DNA from: Oligoflexia bacterium
GTDB lineage: Bacteria > Bdellovibrionota_B > Oligoflexia > Oligoflexales > JAGOVF01
Length of the DNA: 64,000 nt
Assembly: GCA_030432875.1 (NCBI GenBank)
Contig: JAUILP010000013.1
Location: 1 to 64,000, forward strand
Direction of reading: 5' to 3'
Both the position numbers and the translations under genes were made by a program. The first letter of the stretch is position 1; every line of letters begins with the position of its first letter. Below the pieces are notes generated by a model. The model did not search any database, was not told the DNA's origin, and saw only the letters and a list, made by a program, of their open reading frames with translations. Below are positions 39,943 to 49,426 of this stretch, piece by piece.

Positions 39943-41031
39943 TCAATCAACCTCGTAAGCCTCTATCTGCTTTACTGTTGCCCGTATAACGGGGTGAATT
40001 TCAGGCGCCTTTTTTATAAGTGTCAAAGCCTCACTCAGGCGATGGTCATGGGTAACATACATGACAATCAGGGCATTGCGCTTTAGACCAAATATTTTTG
40101 CGCGCGTCAAAGGGGTACCTGCGAACCATTTTTCATAAGCAGCTTGATCCATCACTGCGATTTCAAAGGTACTGACACCTTTTAATCTTTCTGGAATGAT
40201 GCGAGGCCAGTCCTCATTGACGGGTGTCTCCCTGTTGTAGGGACAAACATTTTGGCAAATATCACAGCCAAAAAAAGCCCTGGGTAAATGCTTCCAATAC
40301 TCGGTGGGGATAGTCCCTCGATTTTCGATCGTCAAATAAGCTAAGCACCGAGAAACATCGAGTTGATAGTCCTGTGCTAATGCCTGAGTTGGGCATTTAA
40401 TTTGGCAGCGCCGACATGAACCACAACCACCATGATCTTTGTGGCGTAGGCCAGATTTTTCCGTGGCATAGCCATGATCCGCATTGGCGGGTAGGGGCTC
40501 GGTGAGGATAATAGAAGCGAGGAGCAAAAAACTCCCATGACGCGGAGAAATAAAAAGGGTGTTTTTCCCAATAAAACCTCTGCCTCCTTTTCGTGCTAAG
40601 GCACGTTCTAGAAGGGGGGCAGAATCTATCGTGACACGATAATCCGTGTCAGCCATTAGGGTTCCGTCACGCTTACACGCCGAAATGAAGCGCAGGCATT
40701 CCTGGCGTAAGATTTTATGATAATCCTGGTAGTAGGCATAGCTAGCAATAGGCGCTATGCTAAGGAGTCGGTTCGGTTTGGGTACTTTATAATTTTTTGC
40801 CAGTAAAACTGCTGACTGGGCCCCAGGAAGAAGCTTTTTCGGGTCTTTGCGCACTTTCTGATTTAGCGTTAAAAACGCCATGTCACCATAATTTTTTTTC
40901 GCAAGCCAATTTTCAAAATGGACGAAATCCTGGGTGACGTCTAAATCACTACAGCCCAAATAGATTAACCCATGTTCTTTCGCACATTTTTCTAAATTTT
41001 CTATCCTTTTAAAAAGCATAATAGGCAGCAT
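39943..41031 (-). CDS. queG: Epoxyqueuosine reductase
   Basis: RVTIDSAPLLERALARKGGRGFIGKNTL; 4Fe-4S CGSCRRCQIKCPTQAL and CDICQNVCPYN. Confidence 0.94.
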   Translation of the reverse strand: MLPIMLFKRIENLEKCAKEHGLIYLGCSDLDVTQDFVHFENWLAKKNYGDMAFLTLNQKVRKDPKKLLPGAQSAVLLAKNYKVPKPNRLLSIAPIASYAYYQDYHKILRQECLRFISACKRDGTLMADTDYRVTIDSAPLLERALARKGGRGFIGKNTLFISPRHGSFLLLASIILTEPLPANADHGYATEKSGLRHKDHGGCGSCRRCQIKCPTQALAQDYQLDVSRCLAYLTIENRGTIPTEYWKHLPRAFFGCDICQNVCPYNRETPVNEDWPRIIPERLKGVSTFEIAVMDQAAYEKWFAGTPLTRAKIFGLKRNALIVMYVTHDHRLSEALTLIKKAPEIHPVIRATVKQIEAYEVD

Positions 41032-41039
41032 GCCTTTCT

Positions 41040-41798
41040 TCAGCGCGCAACTTGGTCACGAGTATAAAAGGACTTGAGGCTTCGTTTTAATTCCCACACT
41101 TTAAAAATAGCTTCAATAACTATGTTAAGACTCATTTTGGATTGACCCGCTCGCCGCTCTTCAAAAACTATCGGTATTTCATGAAGGGAATATTTTTTCA
41201 AAAAAGCTCGGTATTTAAGCTCAATTTGGAACGAATACCCCTCACTGGTGATTGATAATAGGTCGAGCGAAGAGAGTGCCGCGGCCTGCCACGCATTAAA
41301 GCCACCGGTAAAATCATTTATGGGGGTTTTTAGGATAAAACGGGCATATAATGACCCGAACCGACTGATGAGTAAACGGTACCAACTCCAGTTAAGGACA
41401 CCCCCACCGCCAACATAACGACTTCCGATGACCCCATGATGCGAGTTTAGACTTTCTCTAAACATAGGAAGGTATTTAGGGTTGTGCGATAAATCAGCAT
41501 CCATTTGGCAAATATATTTATAACCATGTTCTAAAGCCCAAGCGAACCCAGCTAAGTAAGCTTTTCCTAAACCGGCTTTGCCAGGTCTTTTAAGCAAAAA
41601 AACACTCTCTTTATCGTTTGCCATCAGTTTTTCAATGGCATTTTGAGTGCCATCGGCGCTATTATCATCGACGAAGAGAACATGCGCACTGGGCAAATAT
41701 TTCTTAATACCACTCACCAGTGGTTCAATATTATCAAATTCATTATAAGTAGGGATAACGATTAAAAATTCCATGAAAACCCCAACATATTTAGACAA
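41040..41798 (-). CDS. GT2 glycosyltransferase, polyprenol-phosphate mannosyltransferase-like
   Basis: FLIVIPTYNEFDNIEPLV, VLFVDDNSADGTQ, ICQMDADLSHNPKYLP, DFTGGFNAW. Confidence 0.88.
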   Translation of the reverse strand: MSKYVGVFMEFLIVIPTYNEFDNIEPLVSGIKKYLPSAHVLFVDDNSADGTQNAIEKLMANDKESVFLLKRPGKAGLGKAYLAGFAWALEHGYKYICQMDADLSHNPKYLPMFRESLNSHHGVIGSRYVGGGGVLNWSWYRLLISRFGSLYARFILKTPINDFTGGFNAWQAAALSSLDLLSITSEGYSFQIELKYRAFLKKYSLHEIPIVFEERRAGQSKMSLNIVIEAIFKVWELKRSLKSFYTRDQVAR

Positions 41799-41965
41799 AT
41801 AAAAACAGCAACAAGAGTTTAATCATGTTACCTTACTCACTTTAATTAAAAAATTAAAATATTCCCCAACTATTCATATTGACACCTATAAGCCTTAGCA
41901 TCATCATTTAATGATAGTTACCGAAGTTGGTGACACGCTTTTAAAAATTATTTTAGGAGTTTATC

Positions 41966-42265
41966 GTGAAAGCATTAAAAATTTTAGTGTGTGCTACGCT
42001 CTTGTCTTTTGCTGGTGTGAGCTTTGCGGAAGGCAGCGCCGACAAGCCCGCTGCTAAAACAGGCCACGAAATGATGCACAAAAATAAAAAGAAGGTAAAA
42101 AAGCATAAGAAAAATGCCAAAAAAGGTGCTAAGAAAGATGCTAAAAAAGCGGCTGCCCCTGCTGCGGAGCAACCAGCCAATGCTGATGCCAATCGGCCAG
42201 CTAATGCGGATGTTGCTCCAGCTCCAGAAGGCGATGACGCTATGCCAGAAATGCCCACCGAGTAG
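41966..42265 (+). CDS. Small secreted Lys/Ala-rich protein
   Basis: Signal peptide MKALKILVCATLLSFAGVSFA; KKKVKKHKKNAKKGAKKDAKKAAAPAAEQ; terminator follows. Confidence 0.65.
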   Translation: MKALKILVCATLLSFAGVSFAEGSADKPAAKTGHEMMHKNKKKVKKHKKNAKKGAKKDAKKAAAPAAEQPANADANRPANADVAPAPEGDDAMPEMPTE

Positions 42266-42291
42266 TTTTAAAACCAATTTAGTATTTTATC

Positions 42292-42326
42292 AAACGCCCT
42301 TTCATTATCTAAAGGGCGTTTTTTTT
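42292..42326 (+). terminator. Rho-independent terminator
   Basis: AAACGCCCTTT-cattatct-AAAGGGCGTTTTTTTT. Confidence 0.88.
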
Positions 42327-42388
42327 AACGTCCTATAATCGATTATTTTTTTCAGGCTCTTCCCACTTTCATCAAACCCCGACTTAAT

Positions 42389-44149
42389 TTGGCATCTCAC
42401 AATCATTTCTTCTTAAGCATAAAATTTGAGATAAGCCAATTTACTCTTTTGGGGTACTCTTTGCCGTCGCCTCAGCAAAAACTTTTTTCGTTGCAACAAG
42501 ATCTTTATGAGCAAGCCTATAAAAGAGCTCAAACAAGCATTTGGGGATCATCGCGCGTTCTTAAAGACTACTTTAGACGCTTTGAGGCTGACTTACCTGA
42601 ACACTTTGACTCAACCTCAGCTGATGCAATCATTAGAGATTTGAGAAAAAAAGACATTATCCTTTTTGGTGACTTTCATACTTTACAGCAGTCTCAGCGT
42701 GGGTTTGTGCGTTTAGTTCGTTCTTACATAAATAAATACAAGACAAAGAAAATCATCCTCGCCCTAGAGGCATTCCGTGCCCGTGACCAAAAGTATATTA
42801 ATGCTTATTTGTCTGGAGACCTTGAAGAAGATGACTTTTTAAAAAAAACTCACTACCACCTGCACTGGCATTTTGCTTGGAGCAATTTCCGCGTTATTTT
42901 TGATCTAGCAAAGACATTTGACATCAAAATAATGGGTATTAATAGTGATAGAGCAGGAAAAGACACTCTATTTAAACGGGACCGCTTTGCAGCTAACACT
43001 CTAGTTGATATCCTGGGTCAAAATCCTGACAGTAAAATATTTTGCCTTATTGGCGAATTTCATCTTTCCAAGAAGCATCTGCCTGATTTTCTTACCCGAC
43101 GCGCGCCCCGTTTTGAGCGCCCCCTTGAAATTGCCCGTGTCGTCACCAATGCCGACAAATACTATTTAAAGCTCAATCTTTTTGCCACACGTAACACCAC
43201 TGACTATTTAAAGCTTGGAGATGGATACTACTGTATTCTTAACTGCCCACCGTGGTTAAAGTGGCAGTCCTACAACATATGGGAAGAATCTCAGCTTGCA
43301 GATGATGCCCTTATGGAAGAACTAAGCTACTCAGAGCTTGAAACGGTATTTGAAGGGGAATTAAAAAGTCAGGAAATAAAATATGACATGGAGTCACATT
43401 TTCACAATATTTTAAATGTCCTATGCCGCTTTCTAAACATTTCTCTACCGTCAAGCGAATTATTTAATTTTAATATTTTTTCAGGAAACCGTCATGATAT
43501 AGAGGAATATCTAAAAATATTTGGCCCAAAACAACGAAAAACATTTAAGCAGTTGCAGCGGGAAATCGATAGTAAGCGCAATGTGTATTTGCCAGAAAAA
43601 AATACGGCGCTACTCACAGCGGTCAGTATCAACAGTCTTGCCGACATGGCCGGGCGCTTTCTATATCACAAACTTCACACCCAACCGCCTAATCTAGAGA
43701 CCCCATACCATTCCTTTTATATTCGGGTTATTATCGGTGCGTGTGGGTTTTTATCTTCAAAAATTCTAAACCCAAACCGCAAATGCTTAGGCTACCAAGA
43801 GCAGAAAAAACTATATAGCGAATCCCAAGGGAAACGACTCTCGGGCCGTGCCGCTATAAAGCGAGATGCCGCCAAGCTTTTCGTAAAGCACGAAGATTGG
43901 CTGATAAAAAAGCTGTCAAAAAAAGACACCCCTTTTAATCGACCCATTTCGCAAATATATCGCGATGACGAAAAACTGGGGTTTTACCTCAGTCATGCCC
44001 TTGGTAAGGCTCTTGGCCTAAAATTTTATCAAAAGTTTATTCAGGGTGATAAAACGAATTTGCCCCCTGATTTTCTGTTTTTGATCCCCACTGAAGAATT
44101 TTCTGACTTGTGGGAGAATTTCATATTTATTACGCGAACATTAAAATAA
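42389..44149 (+). CDS. ChaN-like (DUF399-type) protein with long C-terminal extension
   Basis: DIILFGDFHTLQQSQRGFVRLVRSYINKYKTKKIILALEAFRARDQKYINAYLSG...HWHFAWSNFRVIFDLAK...IFCLIGEFHLSKKHLP. Start codon uncertain. Confidence 0.65.
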   Translation: MASHNHFFLSIKFEISQFTLLGYSLPSPQQKLFSLQQDLYEQAYKRAQTSIWGSSRVLKDYFRRFEADLPEHFDSTSADAIIRDLRKKDIILFGDFHTLQQSQRGFVRLVRSYINKYKTKKIILALEAFRARDQKYINAYLSGDLEEDDFLKKTHYHLHWHFAWSNFRVIFDLAKTFDIKIMGINSDRAGKDTLFKRDRFAANTLVDILGQNPDSKIFCLIGEFHLSKKHLPDFLTRRAPRFERPLEIARVVTNADKYYLKLNLFATRNTTDYLKLGDGYYCILNCPPWLKWQSYNIWEESQLADDALMEELSYSELETVFEGELKSQEIKYDMESHFHNILNVLCRFLNISLPSSELFNFNIFSGNRHDIEEYLKIFGPKQRKTFKQLQREIDSKRNVYLPEKNTALLTAVSINSLADMAGRFLYHKLHTQPPNLETPYHSFYIRVIIGACGFLSSKILNPNRKCLGYQEQKKLYSESQGKRLSGRAAIKRDAAKLFVKHEDWLIKKLSKKDTPFNRPISQIYRDDEKLGFYLSHALGKALGLKFYQKFIQGDKTNLPPDFLFLIPTEEFSDLWENFIFITRTLK

Positions 44150-44408
44150 TGTAATATCGAGCAAAGTTTATCGACAGACTTAAGTCGTCAATGACATAAA
44201 ATCATTTCTCCACAAGCCACAGAAGTAAATATTAACAAAAATTCACCATAACACACCGAAAGAGGTGATCGCCGTGAAACCACCACATTATAATTTAGAT
44301 TGCGATTCAAATCTCACTTTGATATAGGCTATTTGATAGCTAGAACCAGGCATCATATTATTTGGATTAAATTACAAGTAAAACCAATTTAACTTAGGGA
44401 AATATTAA

Positions 44409-44691
44409 ATGAAAAATATTAGCTTATTCTTCTCAAGTGCCTTTTTTTATCACATGGCTATGTTTAACCTCATGCGGCTTTCAAGCTAATAGTATAAATG
44501 AATCTCGACTTTCCGGCACGCCAACCGCCAAGTGTGGCTATGGCTATAGTGACAGCAAAAACAATTATACCTGGTGGTGTAGGCCCCGCAGCTGGTTTTC
44601 AAGCTGCAACGGAAAGTCAACCTCGTCATGTACACGCAACCAGATAATATCATTGTGCGGCAGGGACTATATTGTCACCAGCTGCCGCTAG
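44409..44691 (+). pseudogene. Cys-rich small lipoprotein interrupted by +1 frameshift in a T7 tract
   Basis: MKNISLFFSSAFF then frameshift at 44442-44448. Removing one T gives MKNISLFFSSAFFITWLCLTSCGFQANSINESRLSGTPTAKCGYG..., a normal lipoprotein signal. Confidence 0.6.
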
Positions 44692-45214
44692 GTAAATTTT
44701 TTTAGTCATTTATTTATCAATTAGCATCTTGATAAACCACGAAATTATAATATTTGAACAATTTAGGATGCGACTTCAGAAAAGGCACTATTTTTCTACA
44801 TCATCAGGCTTTAACTACTATGGGCTTAAACTTATTGGCAGCACATCAGAAAAATTTTTGCTGCAATAGCACTTGATGCCAAATAAGTGACATATTGTAC
44901 AAAAAACCTACACATTGTAACTGAATTTAAGTGCAGTTAAACATTATGCTGACGCCAGGAGAACTTCCGGGAGAAAGTCATCAGAGACTTTTCCTGGATC
45001 CCTGTGGGCTTTTGCGTTTTCAGGCTTAAAGCAGCCTATATTGGGCTTACGCCGCCGTTGGCGTGCGCCATCAAGCACCTATAAAAATTGGACATTTAAT
45101 TAAAACAGCGGCTATCGGAAAGACCTCATATTGACTTGGTGCACTTATTGCAGAATAAAACAAAAAACACCCTATTTAGGGCGATTGACCGATCTTTAAT
45201 TTTAGGGGCATGAC

Positions 45215-45925
45215 ATGATAAAAATGATTTTCTTGTTCGTATTTTTGCCGTTATTCGGCTGTGGTGAAAAAAACCACAATACCAACGTTGATCAAGAATA
45301 TAAACCAGCGCTTGCTCTCAGCCCCGAAAATACCACCTTGACCTGTAAAATTAAATTTCAACAATTTTGGGCGATTGACATTACCACAGATACCCCTTCG
45401 TTCCTACTCTCTCAAGAGCACGTTATATACAATGGAGAATTTGCAAGCACCCTTCAGGATGGCCTGGATTTAGATTTATATGCAGATAATATGAGGCAAA
45501 TGGAGGCTGAGTCTCGCGAAAATACCCTCGCCAGCAGCCCAAACATTAGCAACTTCAAAGTAAATGTGTCTGTTACGGATGAAGAGGGGGAGTGTGAATA
45601 TAGGGATAATAATTTTTATCTATCACTAGAAACACATGTTGTCGTTAGAGATCTTCCAAGAAATTTAACCAGCACCACAAAAACCTGCGTAAATTTTGCA
45701 GAAGCGGAAAAGAAATTAGATTTTAAAATTTCACTAAATTTTGGACCACAAAGGAGGACAACAGGTGTATTAGAATCGGGCCTAGATGACTTTGATACTT
45801 TAAGTGTATTAAATTCTGAGGCACCGCCTATTATTTTCAATTTTTCTTGTAAAATAAGCAAAGTTAACCCCGATTTATCGGCAGCCACCCCCACGGATCG
45901 TGATACGGCGACAGCGTCCGAATAA
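45215..45925 (+). CDS. Lipoprotein of unknown function
   Basis: Lipobox MIKMIFLFVFLPLFGCGEK; intact 236-aa ORF. Confidence 0.6.
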   Translation: MIKMIFLFVFLPLFGCGEKNHNTNVDQEYKPALALSPENTTLTCKIKFQQFWAIDITTDTPSFLLSQEHVIYNGEFASTLQDGLDLDLYADNMRQMEAESRENTLASSPNISNFKVNVSVTDEEGECEYRDNNFYLSLETHVVVRDLPRNLTSTTKTCVNFAEAEKKLDFKISLNFGPQRRTTGVLESGLDDFDTLSVLNSEAPPIIFNFSCKISKVNPDLSAATPTDRDTATASE

Positions 45926-45931
45926 TAGGCG

Positions 45932-46579
45932 TTAACGCAAACCCTTTACCCATGTCTCTACAATTCTATATATATTCCTAGCAATAACATCTTTTTGACT
46001 GGTGAGAAATGAATCAGGATGAAACTGCATCGCCATGACGGGCGCTAACTGCGGGTGCCTGTACTCTAAAGAAAGAATTTGCCCTTTCTCATCATGACCA
46101 CTTATCACCCAGTCCGGAGATAACAGGGGTTTGGCGTCCCCAGAAAGGCTAAGAGAGTTATACACGCCCACCTCTAAAGAATCAGCCGCGATGTCCTGAT
46201 ATAAACCCAAAAAATCATTTATTATCACCCGCCGCTTCTTACCGTGCATGGGTTCCTTAAGTGGTTCGACCTTAAACCCTAAATGAAACCCAATAATTTG
46301 GTGACCTAAGCAAATCCCAAGCAGCGGGACTTTAAACATGATTTTTTTAGTGAGCTTTAGAGTAGGCCGGGCATCCTGCGGGGCGTGCGGCCCTGGAGAA
46401 AGGATAAGAAGATCAAGCCCCGCCTCATCCACAAGTGAATTCATTGCTTTTTCATCTTCAAAATTCACAATGCGAATATTTTCGATTTGGGGAACAACCA
46501 AAAGCCAATCGACGACATTATGGGTAAAACTATCATTGTGATCGACGAGAACAATGTTTAACATTTTTTTGCGGCTCAA
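45932..46579 (-). CDS. pabA: Class I glutamine amidotransferase (anthranilate/PABA synthase component II-like)
   Basis: ILLVDHNDSFTHN-like start, LILSPGPHAP, PLLGICLGHQIIG, MAMQFHPDSFLT. Confidence 0.82.
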   Translation of the reverse strand: MSRKKMLNIVLVDHNDSFTHNVVDWLLVVPQIENIRIVNFEDEKAMNSLVDEAGLDLLILSPGPHAPQDARPTLKLTKKIMFKVPLLGICLGHQIIGFHLGFKVEPLKEPMHGKKRRVIINDFLGLYQDIAADSLEVGVYNSLSLSGDAKPLLSPDWVISGHDEKGQILSLEYRHPQLAPVMAMQFHPDSFLTSQKDVIARNIYRIVETWVKGLR

Positions 46580-46584
46580 AGACT

Positions 46585-47964
46585 CTATTTCAATATCGCC
46601 ATACCACGCAAATAACTGTAGGCGAGCTTGACGGATTCATCTTGCTGAAGGTTTTTGGGCCATTTATCCATAATTTTTTCTAGGGTCTGGTTACTAGAAA
46701 AATCGCTGAGATCATGGGCTTCAATATGCCCCTTTAAATCGCTTTCCTTGAGAGGCTTTCGAGGTTGCTTAGTCCCTGTCACAGCTTTTGTCATATTTAA
46801 TGGGATATCAGGCGATATACCCCTTGCTTGGATGGAACGGTCGTTAGGAGTATAATAACGCGCAATAGTTAACTTTAAGCCCGCACCATTGGGGAGTGAA
46901 ATAAGCGTCTGCACAGAGCCCTTACCAAAGGTAGTTTCTCCCATAATGATCGATCTTTTATGATCCTGAAGGGCACCGGCAACAATTTCTGAAGCACTTG
47001 CAGATCCTGAATTAACTAGGGTTACGATAGGAAAATCACTAAATGTCCCCACTTTGCTTGCAAATTCGCGCTCGACTTTTTTGGTATCCCGCCCTACCGT
47101 GGAAACAATAATACCAGACTCAATAAAAAGATCGGAAACCTTTACAGCCTGATCTAAGAGCCCGCCAGGATTGTCGCGCAAATCAAGAAGTAAACCCTTG
47201 ATGGCCATATTTTTTGCGGATTTTTGTAAAAATGAGCTCAATTCTTCATAAGTATTTTCCTGAAAACTTGATATCCGGGCATAGAGGATTTGCTCCCGCA
47301 AATCTGCAGTACGCAGTGATTTAACATTGATAATTTCCCTGACGAGTTTAAATATCAGTGGTTTCTTTTCTTTGACGCGCTTTATGGTCAAGGTCATTGT
47401 ACTCCCTGGAGCTCCCCGCATAATGTCGGCGGCCTTGGTGGGCGTAAGTTTTGCCACCTCAAATCCATCTATCGCCGTAACTTCATCTCCGGCTTGGACG
47501 CCAGCCTTTTCAGCTGGGCTATCTTCTATGGGGGAAACAACAATCAGTTTCTCGCCTTCTGGAGAAACAATAATGCCCACTCCGCCAAATCTCCCCTGCG
47601 TACCTGTGGTCAAATCCTCAAAATCTTTTTTTGTCATCAAAACCGTGTGCGGATCAAGTTCCCCAACCATTCCTTTCAAGGCACTAATAACAAGATCATC
47701 TTGATCGACCTTAGACTCATCAACATAGAGATTTTCTAAAAAGAAAAGTCCCTGAGCCAAAGACTCCAGCGCCTTATAGCGCGCGCTTATTTTTGCGGCA
47801 TGAACGTTTTCATCTTCTTGCTCCCCACCGGAAATATTGCCCGTCGTCCCGTCCACTGACTCAGGAGGAGGGGTAAGCTTATCATTGGGCTCCGTCTCTG
47901 CTGCCCATAAATAATGCGGCAATAACAAGATAAAACCGAGAAAAGCGAAACTATGAATGCGCAT
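46585..47964 (-). CDS. ctpA: S41 family C-terminal processing peptidase with PDZ domain
   Basis: DPHTVLMTKKDFEDL, GRFGGVGIIVSPEGEKLIVVSPIEDSPAEKAGVQAGD, LRDNPGGLLDQAV, VNSGSASASEIVAGALQDHKRSIIMGETTFGKGSVQT. Confidence 0.93.
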   Translation of the reverse strand: MRIHSFAFLGFILLLPHYLWAAETEPNDKLTPPPESVDGTTGNISGGEQEDENVHAAKISARYKALESLAQGLFFLENLYVDESKVDQDDLVISALKGMVGELDPHTVLMTKKDFEDLTTGTQGRFGGVGIIVSPEGEKLIVVSPIEDSPAEKAGVQAGDEVTAIDGFEVAKLTPTKAADIMRGAPGSTMTLTIKRVKEKKPLIFKLVREIINVKSLRTADLREQILYARISSFQENTYEELSSFLQKSAKNMAIKGLLLDLRDNPGGLLDQAVKVSDLFIESGIIVSTVGRDTKKVEREFASKVGTFSDFPIVTLVNSGSASASEIVAGALQDHKRSIIMGETTFGKGSVQTLISLPNGAGLKLTIARYYTPNDRSIQARGISPDIPLNMTKAVTGTKQPRKPLKESDLKGHIEAHDLSDFSSNQTLEKIMDKWPKNLQQDESVKLAYSYLRGMAILK

Positions 47965-48191
47965 TGAAACTTCCTTGTTCTATTAAAATGATTGCAAATA
48001 CGGCACGGAAAAATAGCCACCAACTCTATACTTAAGCAAAGGGTACTTTAATACTTAATAACCGAAGTCCCTTTACCCCAAAAAAATGTTCTCCATTGAG
48101 TTTACCTGAAGAAATCGAAAAGGCTTAGAAAAAAATCCTCTTTAGCGCGCTATACAGACATCTCACCCCAAATTTGTGGGGAACAAGACAT

Positions 48192-48208
48192 GGGGGGGGG
48201 GGGGGGGG
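48192..48208. repeat. Homopolymeric G17 tract, intergenic
   Basis: gacatGGGGGGGGGGGGGGGGGataga as given. Confidence 0.85.
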
Positions 48209-48347
48209 ATAGAAACACAGCAGTTACTTTGGGGCACTTAAGCATCTTTTGGGAATAAGCAATGAACAAAACCTGACCTTTACAAAGCAGCACTCCGCGG
48301 CTTTTTTTCGGGTACACAAAAGAGTGTAAGTTTGCCCGGAGGTTTGG

Positions 48348-49196
48348 CTAGCGATTTATTTTTGTCAGTATATTTGTCGCTAAAGATCGATCACCTACTT
48401 GCAAATCTTTTTGAGCAAGATAGCCTTTTAAGATTTGGGTCGCCTCTTTTTTCTTACCCATTTTTAAGTAGTGCTTACTGAGAACCGCCACTGGTTCTAA
48501 ACACTTATTGCAATTATGAATGGCTTTTTTAAAGACATCTTCTGCTAATTTATTTCTACCAGTCTTCTGATATACCCTCCCCATGCGCATCAAGGAAAGA
48601 TAAAATAATGAATTTTGTACCAGCGCTTTTTGGTAATACTTTTCCGCGAGTTTGAGTTTTTTTTCTTTTTCGTAGGTCAAACCGATGTTGTGAAAAATCC
48701 GTTCGGGAAATCGGTATTTCGTCTTGTCACCTGCCGCGAGATTCTTAAGGGCTCCCTTCAAGGTTTTTCTTGCCTGAGGAAATTGGCGCGCTTCAATTTG
48801 CGCAGAACTCAAATTTAGCGCAGCACTAGGACTTGGCATCATGTTATAAGATTTTTCAAGATATGAAATTGCCAAAATAGGATTTTTAAGGGCCATTTGC
48901 GTCAGGCCCATAAGCATGTGCAGCTCAGCTTCTTCAGGATATTTATTTAGAGCAATGGCCAGCTCAGCATTAGCCTTTACGGCCTCACCCGACTCCAAAT
49001 AGTTATAAATTAGGGCCTTTTGGGCCTGAAGGGCATTACTTTTCCCCTCTCCTTTCTTTTGGGTATCAAGGCTCGCACAGCTCTGCAGCGCAGAGACCAT
49101 AAAACTAAGCGTTATAGCGAAAACCAGATAATAACAGTTAGGAAAAAGATTTAAAGATTTTTTATTATTGGCCTCGAAAAGGTCTAACTGGCACAT
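48348..49196 (-). CDS. TPR-repeat lipoprotein (PilF/PilW-like)
   Basis: VSALQSCASLDTQ lipobox; TPRs ALIYNYLESGEAVKANAELAIALNKYPEEAELHMLMGLTQMAL, NIGLTYEKEKKLKLAEKYYQKAL. Confidence 0.72.
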   Translation of the reverse strand: MCQLDLFEANNKKSLNLFPNCYYLVFAITLSFMVSALQSCASLDTQKKGEGKSNALQAQKALIYNYLESGEAVKANAELAIALNKYPEEAELHMLMGLTQMALKNPILAISYLEKSYNMMPSPSAALNLSSAQIEARQFPQARKTLKGALKNLAAGDKTKYRFPERIFHNIGLTYEKEKKLKLAEKYYQKALVQNSLFYLSLMRMGRVYQKTGRNKLAEDVFKKAIHNCNKCLEPVAVLSKHYLKMGKKKEATQILKGYLAQKDLQVGDRSLATNILTKINR

Positions 49197-49426
49197 AAAA
49201 CTACCCCTTTTTAATTAATAACCACTAACAGAGTAAAAATAAGCCCAAATTACCGCTAAGCTTAGAAAGAAATAAATTGTGTTGAGGTCTCCTAAAGTAT
49301 ATTTTATATCATAAGCTGTTCGGAATAAATGATTGGGCATGTTGCAAATGGTCTTTTTAAGTTAAGGCTCTGTGTTAATACAGCAAATAAAAATAAAATG
49401 CGTCCTAATCAAAAGGTATATTTTAT

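Noticed and set aside
41953-42277. Minus ORFs opposite the Lys/Ala-rich secreted protein
   Set aside because: Low-complexity antisense; the plus strand has signal peptide and terminator.
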